Positions 1 through 8,623 of a DNA stretch of 64,000 bases are shown piece by piece. The notes below the pieces were generated by a model. The model saw only the letters and a list, made by a program, of their open reading frames with translations. It was not told the origin of the DNA and did not search any database. The position numbers and the translations under genes are program-made. Source of the DNA: Amycolatopsis albispora (lineage in GTDB: Bacteria > Actinomycetota > Actinomycetes > Mycobacteriales > Pseudonocardiaceae). The stretch spans positions 1,488,001 to 1,552,000 of the forward strand of contig NZ_CP015163.1 in assembly GCF_003312875.1 (NCBI RefSeq), in the 5' to 3' direction. Every line of letters starts with the position of its first letter. The first letter of the stretch is position 1.

Positions 1-1346
1 CGGGCGTCAAACCGGCCGACCTTGGCCCGGTGGACCTCTACTCGTGCTTCCCGTCCGCCGTTCAGCTGGCGGCCAACGCGCTCGGCCTGCCGTGGGACGA
101 CCCGGCACGCCCGCTGACCGTCACCGGCGGGCTCACCTCGGCGGGCGGGCCGGGCAACAACTACGGAACGCACGCGGTGGCGTCGATCGTGCCGCGGCTG
201 CGGGCCGCGCCGGACGAGGTCGGGCTCACCACGTCGCTGGGCTGGTACGCGACCAAGCACGCGGTCGGCGTCTACTCCGCGACGCCGCCGGACCGGGCGT
301 TCGCACACCTGCGACCGGCGTTCCCCCGGCCGGCCACCCGGCCCGCACTGACCGAATGGGACGGTGCCGGGGTGGTCGAAGCGGCAACGCTGGTGCACCG
401 GCGTGACGGCGAACCCGAAGCGATGCTGCTGAGCGTGCTCACCGACGACGGCGCGCGTGTCCTGCTGCGGCGCGAGGAACCGGAACTGCACGGCGTCGAT
501 CTTGTGCGCCGCCGAGTCCGGCTGGCTGACGGCCGGATCGAGGTGCTCGACGACTCGCGCCACGAACTGCCACCGCCGCCACCCGCGCCCGTGCGCACCG
601 AACGCCGCGGCACCGGGATCTCGGTGATCACGCTCGACCGGCCCGCCGTCCGCAACGCGGTGAACCGGCGCCTGGCGCTCGCGCTGGAACAGGCGGTGAA
701 CGACGCCGAAGCCGATCCGGCCGTCCGCGTGCTGGTGCTGACCGGTGCCGGGGGCACGTTCTGCGCTGGCATGGACCTGGCCGAGGCGAACCGCGGTGCC
801 GTGCCGGTCACCGACCGCCGCGGCCCGCTCGGGCTGACCGCCGAGCCACCCGCCAAGCCGACCATCGCCGCCGTCGAAGGCGCGGCGCTCGCGGGCGGGT
901 TCGAGCTGGCACTGTGCGCCGACCTGATCGTGGCCGCCGAGGACGCGGTTTTTGGCCTCCCCGAGGCAAAACGCGGTCTGCTGGCGGCCGCGGGCGGGCT
1001 CTGGCGGACGGCGGCCAGGCTGCCCAGGAGCGTCGCGCTCGAACTCGCGCTGGTCGCCGAACCGCTGCCCGCCACCCGGCTCGCCGAACTCGGCCTGGTC
1101 AACCGCGTGGTGCCGCCCGGCACCGCACTCGACGCGGCTCTGGAACTGGCCGACCGCATCGCCGCGAACGCGCCGCTGTCCGTGCGCGTGGGCAAGGAAC
1201 TGATCGACGCCGCGCCCGGCTGGACCGCCGAAGAAGGCTTCGCCCGCCAGAGCGAGCTGGCTGGTCCCGTACTGCTCTCCGACGACGCGCGCGAAGGCGT
1301 CGCGGCCTTCGCGGAGCGGCGCACCCCGGTCTGGACCGGCCGCTGA
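1..1346 (+). CDS. Thiolase-like / enoyl-CoA hydratase fusion protein (5' end outside window)
   Basis: The reading frame is already open at base 3, so the N-terminus lies outside the window. The first ~185 residues look like the C-terminal part of an SCP2-type acetyl-CoA acetyltransferase: VDLYSCFPSAVQ, then GGPGNNYGTHA and KHAVGVYS, then a small beta-rich tail. After a run of prolines (PPPPPAP) the frame continues without a stop into a complete crotonase domain. That domain has the oxyanion-hole segment GTFCAGMDL, EGAALAGGFELALCADL and the Glu-containing LPEAKRGLL. Enoyl-CoA hydratases of this type are usually separate proteins starting near the MxVRTERRG position, so the fusion is unusual. 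An acyl-CoA ligase follows 33 bp downstream, consistent with beta-oxidation-type chemistry. The family calls are firm; the fusion should be confirmed because nearby genes carry indels. Confidence 0.8.
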   Translation, partial: GVKPADLGPVDLYSCFPSAVQLAANALGLPWDDPARPLTVTGGLTSAGGPGNNYGTHAVASIVPRLRAAPDEVGLTTSLGWYATKHAVGVYSATPPDRAFAHLRPAFPRPATRPALTEWDGAGVVEAATLVHRRDGEPEAMLLSVLTDDGARVLLRREEPELHGVDLVRRRVRLADGRIEVLDDSRHELPPPPPAPVRTERRGTGISVITLDRPAVRNAVNRRLALALEQAVNDAEADPAVRVLVLTGAGGTFCAGMDLAEANRGAVPVTDRRGPLGLTAEPPAKPTIAAVEGAALAGGFELALCADLIVAAEDAVFGLPEAKRGLLAAAGGLWRTAARLPRSVALELALVAEPLPATRLAELGLVNRVVPPGTALDAALELADRIAANAPLSVRVGKELIDAAPGWTAEEGFARQSELAGPVLLSDDAREGVAAFAERRTPVWTGR

Positions 1347-1379
1347 CCACCCGAGGAAACGCACGAAACGAGGAGCACC

Positions 1380-3188
1380 ATGACCGCCGACTTCGTCGAC
1401 CAGCTCGAGCCCAACGTGGCCGTGCAGTTCCTCAACCGGGTGGCCGAAACCCCGGACCTGGAGGCGTTCCGCTACCCGGCCGGCGACGGCTGGAAGTCGG
1501 TGACCTGGCAGGAAAGCAGCGACCAGGTGCGCCGCCTCGCCGCCGGGTTGCTGGCGCTCGGCCTCGAACCCGAGCAGCGCGTCGGCATCGCCTCGGGCAC
1601 GCGCTACGAATGGATTCTCGCCGACCTCGCGGTGATGTGCGCCGGTGGCGCGACCACCACGGTCTACCCGAGCACGAACGCCGAGGACACCGCCTACATC
1701 CTCGGTGACTCGGAGTGCCGCGTGCTCTTCGCCGAGGACGACGCCCAGCTCGCCAAGGTCACCGAGCACCGCGACTCCCTGCCGCGACTGTCCAAAGTGG
1801 TCACCTTCGACGGCACGGCCGACGGCGACTTCGTGCTCACCATGGACGCGCTCGCCGAACTCGGGGATGCCTATCTCGCCGAGCACCCCGGTGTGGTCGA
1901 GGAGACCGCCGCGGCCATCGAGCCCGACCAGCTGGCCACGCTGATCTACACCTCCGGCACCACCGGCAAGCCGAAGGGCGTGCGTCTGCGGCACCGCGGC
2001 TGGGTCTACGAAGGCGCGGCGATCCGCGTCCAGAACATCCTCGACGAGCGCGACCTGCAGCTGCTGTGGCTGCCGATGGCGCACGCGTTCGGCAAGGTGC
2101 TGCTGTCCGCGCAGCTCGCGTGCGGGTTCGCCACCGCGATCGACGGCCGCGTCGAGAAGATCGTGGACAACTGCGCGGCGGTGAAACCGACCTTCATGGG
2201 CGCCGCCCCGCGCATCTTCGAGAAGGCCTACGCCCGCATCCAGACCATGCAGGCCGCCGAGGGCGGCGTGAAGGAGAAGCTGTTCACCAAGGCGTTCGAG
2301 GACGGGCTGCGGTTCGACGAACTCCAGCGCCAGGGCAAGCCCGTTCCGCTGCCGCTCAAGGTGCGGCACGCGTTGTTCGACAAGCTCGTGTTCAGCAAGG
2401 TGCGTGAGCGCTTCGGCGGCCGCGTGCGGTTCTTCATCTCCGGCTCGGCGGCGCTCAACCGCGACATCGCGCAGTGGTTCCACGCCGCGGGCATCCTCAT
2501 TCTCGAGGGCTACGGCATGACCGAGAACACCGCGGGCGCCGCGGTCAACCACCCGGACACCAACCGGTTCGGCACCGTCGGGCGCGCGCTGCCGGGTGCC
2601 GAGGTCAAGATCGGCGAGAACGACGAGGTGCTGCTGCGCGGCCCGCACATCATGGCCGGGTACCACAACCTCCCCGAGGAGACGGCGAACGCGTTCACCG
2701 AGGACGGCTGGCTGCGCACCGGCGACCAGGGCAGCCTCGACGAGGACGGCTTCCTCACCATCACCGGCCGCATCAAGGACCTGTTCAAGACCTCCGGCGG
2801 GAAGTACGTCGCGCCCACCGCGATCGAGTCGAAGTTCGCCGCGATCTGCCCGTACGCCAGCCAGTTCCTGGTGTTCGGCGCCGAGCGCAACTTCGTGGTC
2901 GCGCTGATCACGCTCGACCCGGACGCGATGGCGTCGTGGGCGGGGGAGAACGGCATGGCGGGCAAGAGCTACCAGGAGATCATCCGCTCGGACGAGGCAC
3001 GCGCGATGGTCGCCGGGTACGTCGACCAGCTCAACGCGGGCCTCAACCGCTGGGAGACGGTCAAGAAGTGGGAGATCCTCGACGAGGACCTCAGCATCGA
3101 GTCCGGTGAGCTGACCCCGTCGATGAAGGTCAAGCGCAACGTCGTGGCCGCCAACAACGCGGAGCTGCTCGCGGCCTTCTACGAGTGA
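1380..3188 (+). CDS. Long-chain acyl-CoA ligase (AMP-binding, FadD15-like)
   Basis: 602 residues, normal for AMP-forming long-chain fatty acid-CoA ligases. It activates a fatty acid to acyl-AMP and then acyl-CoA. The P-loop motif LIYTSGTTGKPKGV sits near residues 187-200, the adenine-binding motif GYGMTENTAG near 376-385, and the hinge region TGDQGSLDEDGFLTITGR follows. The C-terminal SGELTPSMKVKR carries the expected catalytic lysine. The start is the ATG preceded by GAGGAG (about 1369-1374). It lies 33 bp after the thiolase/crotonase fusion on the same strand and is probably co-transcribed with it. Its stop overlaps the end of the convergent TetR gene. Confidence 0.93.
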   Translation: MTADFVDQLEPNVAVQFLNRVAETPDLEAFRYPAGDGWKSVTWQESSDQVRRLAAGLLALGLEPEQRVGIASGTRYEWILADLAVMCAGGATTTVYPSTNAEDTAYILGDSECRVLFAEDDAQLAKVTEHRDSLPRLSKVVTFDGTADGDFVLTMDALAELGDAYLAEHPGVVEETAAAIEPDQLATLIYTSGTTGKPKGVRLRHRGWVYEGAAIRVQNILDERDLQLLWLPMAHAFGKVLLSAQLACGFATAIDGRVEKIVDNCAAVKPTFMGAAPRIFEKAYARIQTMQAAEGGVKEKLFTKAFEDGLRFDELQRQGKPVPLPLKVRHALFDKLVFSKVRERFGGRVRFFISGSAALNRDIAQWFHAAGILILEGYGMTENTAGAAVNHPDTNRFGTVGRALPGAEVKIGENDEVLLRGPHIMAGYHNLPEETANAFTEDGWLRTGDQGSLDEDGFLTITGRIKDLFKTSGGKYVAPTAIESKFAAICPYASQFLVFGAERNFVVALITLDPDAMASWAGENGMAGKSYQEIIRSDEARAMVAGYVDQLNAGLNRWETVKKWEILDEDLSIESGELTPSMKVKRNVVAANNAELLAAFYE

Positions 3189-3751
3189 TCCGCGCGCAGG
3201 CCCGCGATCAGGACCTTCACCAGCCGCTTCGCGTCGTAGTCCGGCCCGCCGCCGATGCAGAGGTTGCCGACCCCGCGCATCAGCTCGATGGCCCGCAGAT
3301 CGGTGCGGATCTCATCGGCGGCTGACGCGGCGTCGAGCAGCTGGGCGCACACCGGCACCAGGCGGTCGAGGAAGTAGGTGTGCAGCGCCTCGAACCCGGC
3401 TTCGTCGGACTGCAGCACGGCGGCGAGGCCGTGCTTGGTGACCAGGAACTCGACGAACCGGTCGATCCAGCGCGCCAGCGCGGTGTACGGCGACGCGTTC
3501 GCCGCCAGCAGCGCGGGCCCGGCTTCCGCGCAGGCTTCGACCTGGTGCCGGTAAACGGCGATGATCAGGTCCGCCCTGGTCGGGAAGTGCCGGTAGATGG
3601 TGCCCATGCCGACGCCCGCCTTGGCGGCGATGTCGCGCACCGGCGCGTCCACGCCCGAAGCCACAAAAACCGCGGCCGCCGCGTCGAGCAGCGTCTCCTC
3701 GTTGCGCCGCGCGTCCGCGCGCTTGGACCGGGTGCCCTTGCCGTCCGTCAC
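3179..3751 (-). CDS. TetR family transcriptional regulator
   Basis: 190 residues from a GTG start at 3751. A much longer antisense-open frame runs upstream, but this GTG gives the usual short TetR N-terminus (TDGKGTRSKRADARRNEETLL) and clears the promoter. The helix-turn-helix is VRDIAAKAGVGMGTIYRHF (about residues 35-55), followed by a variable all-helical ligand domain. It is divergent from the aldo/keto reductase/luciferase-like pair. The intervening DNA carries nested palindromes typical of TetR operators, so it probably represses both itself and that pair. The last bases overlap the convergent acyl-CoA ligase. Confidence 0.9.
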   Translation of the reverse strand: MTDGKGTRSKRADARRNEETLLDAAAAVFVASGVDAPVRDIAAKAGVGMGTIYRHFPTRADLIIAVYRHQVEACAEAGPALLAANASPYTALARWIDRFVEFLVTKHGLAAVLQSDEAGFEALHTYFLDRLVPVCAQLLDAASAADEIRTDLRAIELMRGVGNLCIGGGPDYDAKRLVKVLIAGLRADHS

Positions 3752-3778
3752 CGTGCCTCCACCTCCGGGGTTGCAAAG

Positions 3779-3824
3779 CGGAACAGTGCTCCGTATGGTT
3801 AACGGAGCAACGTTCCGGTTGCTC
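3779..3824. promoter_or_regulatory. Nested TetR operator palindromes
   Basis: Between the divergent tetR and aldo/keto reductase starts. Palindrome 1 (3779-3817) has 16-base arms matching at 14 positions around a 7-base centre; its core is GCTCCGT-N7-ACGGAGC. Palindrome 2 (3805-3824) is GAGCAAC-N6-GTTGCTC, with perfect 7-base arms, and overlaps the right arm of the first. Overlapping dyads like this fit binding by two TetR dimers. The assignment to the adjacent regulator is inferred from position. Confidence 0.7.
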
Positions 3825-3847
3825 ATGATGCCATGGAGGGCACGCTC

Positions 3848-4867
3848 ATGCAGTACCGCACCTTGGGGCGCACCGGTGTGCAGGTCAGCACGCTGGCGCT
3901 CGGCGCGATGAACTTCGGCGCGATCGGGCGCACCACCCAGGACGAGGCCACCGCCATCGTCGACGGCGCGCTGGACGCCGGGATCAACCTGATCGACACG
4001 GCCGACATGTACGGGCGGGGCGAGTCGGAGGAGATGGTCGGCCGGGCCATCGCGGGCCGCCGCGACGACCTCGTGCTGGCCACGAAGGCCGCCATGCCGA
4101 TGGACGAGGACCGCAACCACCGCGGCACTTCGCGCCGCTGGCTGGTCACCGAACTGGAGAACAGCCTGCGGCGCCTCGGCGTCGACCACGTCGACCTGTA
4201 CCAGATGCACCGCTGGGACCCGGCCACCAGCGACGAGGAAACCCTGTCGGCGCTGACGGACCTGCGGCAGGCCGGGAAGATCCGCTACTTCGGCTCGTCG
4301 ACCTTCCCGGCGTACCGCATCGTGCAGGCGCAGTGGGCCGCGCGGGCGGGGAACCTCGGGCGGTACGTCACCGAGCAGCCGCCGTACTCGATCCTGCAGC
4401 GCGGGGTGGAGGCCCACGTGCTGCCGGTGACCGAGGAGTACGGCATGGGCGTGCTGGCGTGGAGCCCGCTGGCGTCGGGCTGGCTCTCCGGCGCGGTCCG
4501 CGAAGGCCAGGAGATCACCACCAACCGCTCGTCCACGCTGCCGCAGCGGTTCGACACCTCGCTGCCGGTCAACCAGGCCAAGCTGGCGGCGGTCGAGCGG
4601 CTGGCCAAGGTCGCCGCCGACGCCGGGCTGACGATGATCCAGCTCGCGCTCGGTTTTGTCACCGCGCACCCGGCGGTGACCAGCGCGCTGATCGGCCCGC
4701 GCACGGTGGGCCACCTGGAGTCGCAGCTCGCCGCCGCGGACACCGTGCTGTCCGGTGACGTGCTCGACGCGATCGACGAGATCGTCGCGCCCGGGATCGA
4801 CCTCGCTCCGGACGAGAAGCACGACACCCCGCCAGCACTGCTCGACGCGAAGCTGCGGAGGCGATGA
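3848..4867 (+). CDS. Aldo/keto reductase
   Basis: 339 residues when started at the second ATG (3848), which has GGAGGG just upstream; the ATG at 3833 is also in frame. NAD(P)H-dependent carbonyl reductase with the full AKR catalytic tetrad in the right places: Asp50, Tyr55 (DTADMYGRGE), Lys80 (LATKA) and His121 (YQMHRWD). The C-terminal cofactor-binding part (FVTAHPAVTSALIGPRTVGHLE) is also typical. Its stop overlaps the next start (ATGA), so it is translationally coupled to the luciferase-like oxidoreductase. Substrate unknown; the divergent TetR suggests induction by a small carbonyl or xenobiotic compound. Confidence 0.92.
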   Translation: MQYRTLGRTGVQVSTLALGAMNFGAIGRTTQDEATAIVDGALDAGINLIDTADMYGRGESEEMVGRAIAGRRDDLVLATKAAMPMDEDRNHRGTSRRWLVTELENSLRRLGVDHVDLYQMHRWDPATSDEETLSALTDLRQAGKIRYFGSSTFPAYRIVQAQWAARAGNLGRYVTEQPPYSILQRGVEAHVLPVTEEYGMGVLAWSPLASGWLSGAVREGQEITTNRSSTLPQRFDTSLPVNQAKLAAVERLAKVAADAGLTMIQLALGFVTAHPAVTSALIGPRTVGHLESQLAAADTVLSGDVLDAIDEIVAPGIDLAPDEKHDTPPALLDAKLRRR

Positions 4868-5736
4868 TGGGCACCGCCTTCGGCATCATGACCGCACAGC
4901 AGCAAGTGTCCTATGAGGACATCCTGCGGGTGTGGACCGAGGCCGACGCGGTCCCGGAGATCCAGCACGCGTGGGTGTTCGACCACTTCATGCCGATCGG
5001 CGGTGACCCCGCCGGGCCGATCCTCGAAGGCTGGACGCTGCTTTCGGCACTGGCCGCGCGGACGCGCCGGCTGCGGCTGGGCGTGCTGGTCACCAGCAAC
5101 CGGTTCCGGCCGCCCGCGCTGCTGGCGAAGATCGCCACCACGGTGGACCAGGTTTCCGGTGGACGGCTCGACTTCGGCATCGGCGCCGGTTCACGCCCGA
5201 GCCACCCGCTGGCCCGGCGCGAGTACGACGCACACGGCCTGCCGTACCACGACGCGGCCCATGCGGTGGCGGGCCTGGCCGAGGCGTGCGCGGTCATCCG
5301 TCGCTTGTGGACGGAGGAGGAGCCGTTCGACTTCGACGGCGCGCACGTCCGGCTGGCCGGTGCGTACGGGAACCCGAAACCGGTGCAGCGGCCGCACCCG
5401 CCCATCATGATCGGCGGCCGCTCGTCCGCGACGCTGCGGGTGGTGGCCGAGCACGCCGACCTGTGGAACATGCCGGGCGGGGGCATCGAGGACATCGCAG
5501 CCGCGATTAGCCGCAGCAAGCTGCTGGACCGGTACTGCACGGAGATCGGGCGCGACCCGGCGGCGATCACCCGCTCGATCTACCTGCCGGTCTCCTACGA
5601 ACGGCCGGGGGAGACGCGGGCGGCGGTCGTGGAGGCGGAAGGTGCGGGTTTCGGGCATATCGTGCTGGGTTTGGCTGATCCGTATCCGGATGGTGTCGTG
5701 AAGTGGGTTGCCGAGGAGATCATCGGCGCCCGGTGA
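4864..5736 (+). CDS. LLM class flavin-dependent oxidoreductase
   Basis: 290 residues, luciferase-like monooxygenase fold. Visible signatures are AWVFDHFMPIGGD near the N-terminus, RLRLGVLVTSNRFRPPALLAKIATTVDQVSGGRLDFGIGAG, and PHPPIMIGGRSSATLRVVAEHADLWN, which together form the flavin (FMN or F420) site. Overlaps the aldo/keto reductase by the ATGA junction, so the two probably work as one redox unit under the divergent TetR. Actinomycete members often use F420; the sequence alone does not decide the cofactor. Confidence 0.9.
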   Translation: MMGTAFGIMTAQQQVSYEDILRVWTEADAVPEIQHAWVFDHFMPIGGDPAGPILEGWTLLSALAARTRRLRLGVLVTSNRFRPPALLAKIATTVDQVSGGRLDFGIGAGSRPSHPLARREYDAHGLPYHDAAHAVAGLAEACAVIRRLWTEEEPFDFDGAHVRLAGAYGNPKPVQRPHPPIMIGGRSSATLRVVAEHADLWNMPGGGIEDIAAAISRSKLLDRYCTEIGRDPAAITRSIYLPVSYERPGETRAAVVEAEGAGFGHIVLGLADPYPDGVVKWVAEEIIGAR

Positions 5737-5859
5737 GGTGGACGCGCCTCAGCCGATCGGTGGAGTGCGGGTTCAGCCGTGCTTTCCCGCCGGATCACCG
5801 ATGCGGGTCCGTGGCCTTCGCTGGAACGGTGGTGGGGTCCACCGGCGAAGGGGAGCGGG

Positions 5860-7452
5860 ATGACCGAACGGCACGAGGTGAGCAGGCGGCTGCTGCTCAC
5901 CGGAGCGGGTGCGGCGGCGGGAGCCGGGCTGGTGGGGAGCGCGGTTCCGGCCGTGGCCGGGGAACCAGCGGCGCCGGTGTCGATCCGGCCCGGTGATCCG
6001 AGGTACGAGAACCTGTTGCGCGGCAACAACTTCCGGTTCACCGGGCAGCCGGACGAGATCCGCGTGGCCGGATCCGCCGGGCAGGTGGTGCGGGCGGTGT
6101 CCGACGCGGTGCGCTCCGGGCGGCGGGTCGCGCCACGCAGCGGTGGCCACTGCTTCGAGAACTTCACCGCCGACCCCGCGGTCAAGGTGCTGCTCGACCT
6201 CTCACCGATGGACGAAGTCGGCTACGACCCGGCGATGCGTGCGTTCTCGGTGCAGCCGGGAGCCACGCTCGGCCGGGTGTACCGGCGGCTCTACCAGGGC
6301 TGGGGCGTGACGATCCCCGGCGGCAGCTGCCCGGCGGTCGGCGCCGGCGGGCACTTCGCCGGTGGCGGGTACGGGGCGCTGTCCCGCCGCCACGGCTCGG
6401 TGGTCGACCACCTGTACGGCGTCGAAGTGGTGGTCGCCGATCGCGACGGCGCCCGCGTGGTGGTCGCCACCCGCGAACCCGGCGACCCCCACCACGACCT
6501 GTGGTGGGCGCACACCGGCGGTGGCGGCGGGAACTTCGGCGTGGTCACCCGGTACTGGCTGCGCTCGCCCGGCGCCACCGGCGAGCGGCTGCTGCCCGCT
6601 TCACCCGGTGAAATGCTGGAGTGCGTGCTCGCGTGGTCGTGGGAGGACATGACCGAGCAGGCGTTCACCACGCTGCTGCGGAACTTCGGTGCCTGGCACG
6701 AGCAGCACAGCGAGCCGGGCGGGCGGGCCGCCGGGCTGTACGCGATCCTGCTGCTGACCCACCGCAGCAGCGGGTACTTCTCGCTGGCCGTGCAGATCGA
6801 CGGCGGCCTGCCCGGCGCCGACGAACTGGTCGGCGAGTTCGTCGCCGCGCTGACCGCGGGCACCGGAGTCAAGCCGATCGAGGACCTGCGGCGACGGCAC
6901 TCGTGGCTGCACAAGCTGACCTGGCCGGGCACCGGCGAATCCGGCGACGCGGGCACGCGCCGGTACAAGAACAAGGCCGCCTACTTCCGCCGCGCACCCG
7001 ACGGCGACCAGCTCGCCGCCATCCACCGGCACCTGACGAACAACACCGGCACCCCGGCCTCCGGTTTGCTGCTGATCGGCTACGGCGGCCAGATCCGCGC
7101 GGTGGCGCCGGAGGCCACCGCGATCGCGCAGCGCGACGTGGTGATGAAGGCGGTCTACTTCACCGCGTGGGCCGACAAAGGCGGTGACGAGGCCCACCTC
7201 ACCTGGGTCCGGGAGTTCTACCGCGACGTCTACCTCGCCACCGGCGGGGTGCCGGTGCCCGGGGAGATCAACGACGGCTCCTACATCAACTATCCGGACG
7301 TCGATCTGCTCGATCCGGCGTGGAACGCCTCCGGGGTGCCGGCGCGGACGCTGTACTACAAGGACAACTACCCGCGGCTGCGGCGGATCAAGGCACGCTG
7401 GGACCCGCGCGGGGTGTTCGGGCACGCCCTGGGCGTCGAACTGTCGGGCTGA
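5860..7452 (+). CDS. Tat-exported FAD-linked oxidase, berberine-bridge family (bicovalent flavin)
   Basis: 530 residues from ATG 5860, chosen because GGGAG lies 9 bases upstream and because it puts the twin-arginine signal VSRRLLLTGAGAAAGAG at the N-terminus. The FAD_binding_4 domain has both likely flavin attachment residues: His97 in RSGGH and Cys157 in PGGSCPAVGAGGH. The C-terminus (INYPDVDLLDPAW, YYKDNYPRLRRIKARWDPRGVFGHALGVE) is the berberine-bridge (BBE) motif. Such enzymes oxidise sugars, alkaloids or polyketides with release of hydrogen peroxide; the substrate cannot be told here. Stands alone, upstream of a two-component system. Confidence 0.9.
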   Translation: MTERHEVSRRLLLTGAGAAAGAGLVGSAVPAVAGEPAAPVSIRPGDPRYENLLRGNNFRFTGQPDEIRVAGSAGQVVRAVSDAVRSGRRVAPRSGGHCFENFTADPAVKVLLDLSPMDEVGYDPAMRAFSVQPGATLGRVYRRLYQGWGVTIPGGSCPAVGAGGHFAGGGYGALSRRHGSVVDHLYGVEVVVADRDGARVVVATREPGDPHHDLWWAHTGGGGGNFGVVTRYWLRSPGATGERLLPASPGEMLECVLAWSWEDMTEQAFTTLLRNFGAWHEQHSEPGGRAAGLYAILLLTHRSSGYFSLAVQIDGGLPGADELVGEFVAALTAGTGVKPIEDLRRRHSWLHKLTWPGTGESGDAGTRRYKNKAAYFRRAPDGDQLAAIHRHLTNNTGTPASGLLLIGYGGQIRAVAPEATAIAQRDVVMKAVYFTAWADKGGDEAHLTWVREFYRDVYLATGGVPVPGEINDGSYINYPDVDLLDPAWNASGVPARTLYYKDNYPRLRRIKARWDPRGVFGHALGVELSG

Positions 7453-7483
7453 CCGGCCATGATGGTGGCGGGGAGGGGTGCGC

Positions 7484-8623
7484 ATGGACTGGGCGACCGG
7501 GGTGGTGCCGTACGGCCTGCTGGCGGCGCTGGCGGGGCTGACGGTGGTGCTTCGGGTGTCCGAAGGCCAGTCGCCGGTGGCGGAGCTGGTGCTGTGCGCG
7601 CTGATGGCGGGCTGGATCCTGGCGCTGTACACGCTGCGGCCCGACTGGCGCGAGTGCCCCGGCGTGATGGCGGTGTTCTGCGCCGGGCTGATCGTGCTCC
7701 TGGCCGTGCTGGTGTTCCGGGCGCCGTGGTTCGGCTTCTTCACACCCGCCGCGTACCTCTTCACGTTCCTGGTGCTGCGGTGGCCGTGGCGGCTGGGCGG
7801 GGTGGCGGCGGTTTCCGTGGTCGCGGGCACCGCGCAGGCGTACGGCGTGCAGAAGGGCACGCCCGCCGGGCTGCTGATCTACGGTGCCGTGGTGGCCGCG
7901 AACGTGCTGCCGCTGTGCCTGTTCGCCTGGTACGCCTGGCGCAGCGACCAGCAGAACGCCGAGCGGCTGCGGATACTGGCGGAGAACGCCGTGCTGCACG
8001 AGCAGCTGGTGGCGCAGGCCAAGACCGCCGGGGTGCACGAGGAACGGGACCGGATGGCGCGGGAGATCCACGACACCCTGGCGCAGGGGCTCACCGGCAT
8101 CATCAGCCAGCTCCGCGCCGCCGAGCACGCCGAGCCCGGGGACATGCGACGGCACGTGGTCACCGCGGCCGGCCTGGCCAGGGAGAGCCTGACCGAGGCG
8201 CGCCGCTCGGTGGACGCGCTGCGGCCGGATTCGCTGCGGACGGCCAGGCTGGGCGAGGCGCTGGCGAGCGTGGCCGAGCGCTGGTCGGCGCTGCACGGCG
8301 TCCCGGTCCAGGTCACCACCACCGGCACCGTGCGGCCGCTGCGGCCGGAGGCCGAGGTCGCCCTGCTCCGGGCCGCGCAGGAGGCGCTGGCCAACGTGGC
8401 CAGGCACGCGCGGGCGAACCGCGTGGGCGTGACACTGTCCTATTTGGACGAGGAGGTGGCGCTGGACGTGCGTGACGACGGCAGCGGCTTCGACCCGGTC
8501 CGCGCGGGCGGGTTCGGGCTGGTCGCTATGCGGCAGCGGATCGAGGAGCTGTCCGGCACGCTGCGGATCGAGTCGGCGCCCGGGGCGGGCGCGGGCATCT
8601 CGGCCAGGGTGCCGGTCGCGTGA
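7484..8623 (+). CDS. Sensor histidine kinase, NarL-type (HisKA_3)
   Basis: 379 residues from ATG 7484 (GGAGGGG at 7472; a GTG six bases upstream is also in frame). The first ~150 residues hold about five hydrophobic segments without an obvious extracytoplasmic sensor domain. The dimerisation/phospho-acceptor region is HEERDRMAREIHDTLAQG, with the phosphorylated His near residue 196. The ATPase region contains ALANVARHA (N box) and DVRDDGSGFDP (G1). The stop overlaps the response-regulator start (GTGA), so the two form a cognate pair. The signal is unknown. The TAP-type peptidase 94 bp downstream is a plausible target or operon member. Confidence 0.92.
   Translation: MDWATGVVPYGLLAALAGLTVVLRVSEGQSPVAELVLCALMAGWILALYTLRPDWRECPGVMAVFCAGLIVLLAVLVFRAPWFGFFTPAAYLFTFLVLRWPWRLGGVAAVSVVAGTAQAYGVQKGTPAGLLIYGAVVAANVLPLCLFAWYAWRSDQQNAERLRILAENAVLHEQLVAQAKTAGVHEERDRMAREIHDTLAQGLTGIISQLRAAEHAEPGDMRRHVVTAAGLARESLTEARRSVDALRPDSLRTARLGEALASVAERWSALHGVPVQVTTTGTVRPLRPEAEVALLRAAQEALANVARHARANRVGVTLSYLDEEVALDVRDDGSGFDPVRAGGFGLVAMRQRIEELSGTLRIESAPGAGAGISARVPVA

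Noticed and set aside
3752..4822. Long minus-strand open frame upstream of the TetR gene
   Set aside because: It is antisense to the aldo/keto reductase, has arginine/histidine-rich composition typical of shadow frames in GC-rich DNA, and a GTG at 3751 gives a normal TetR length.
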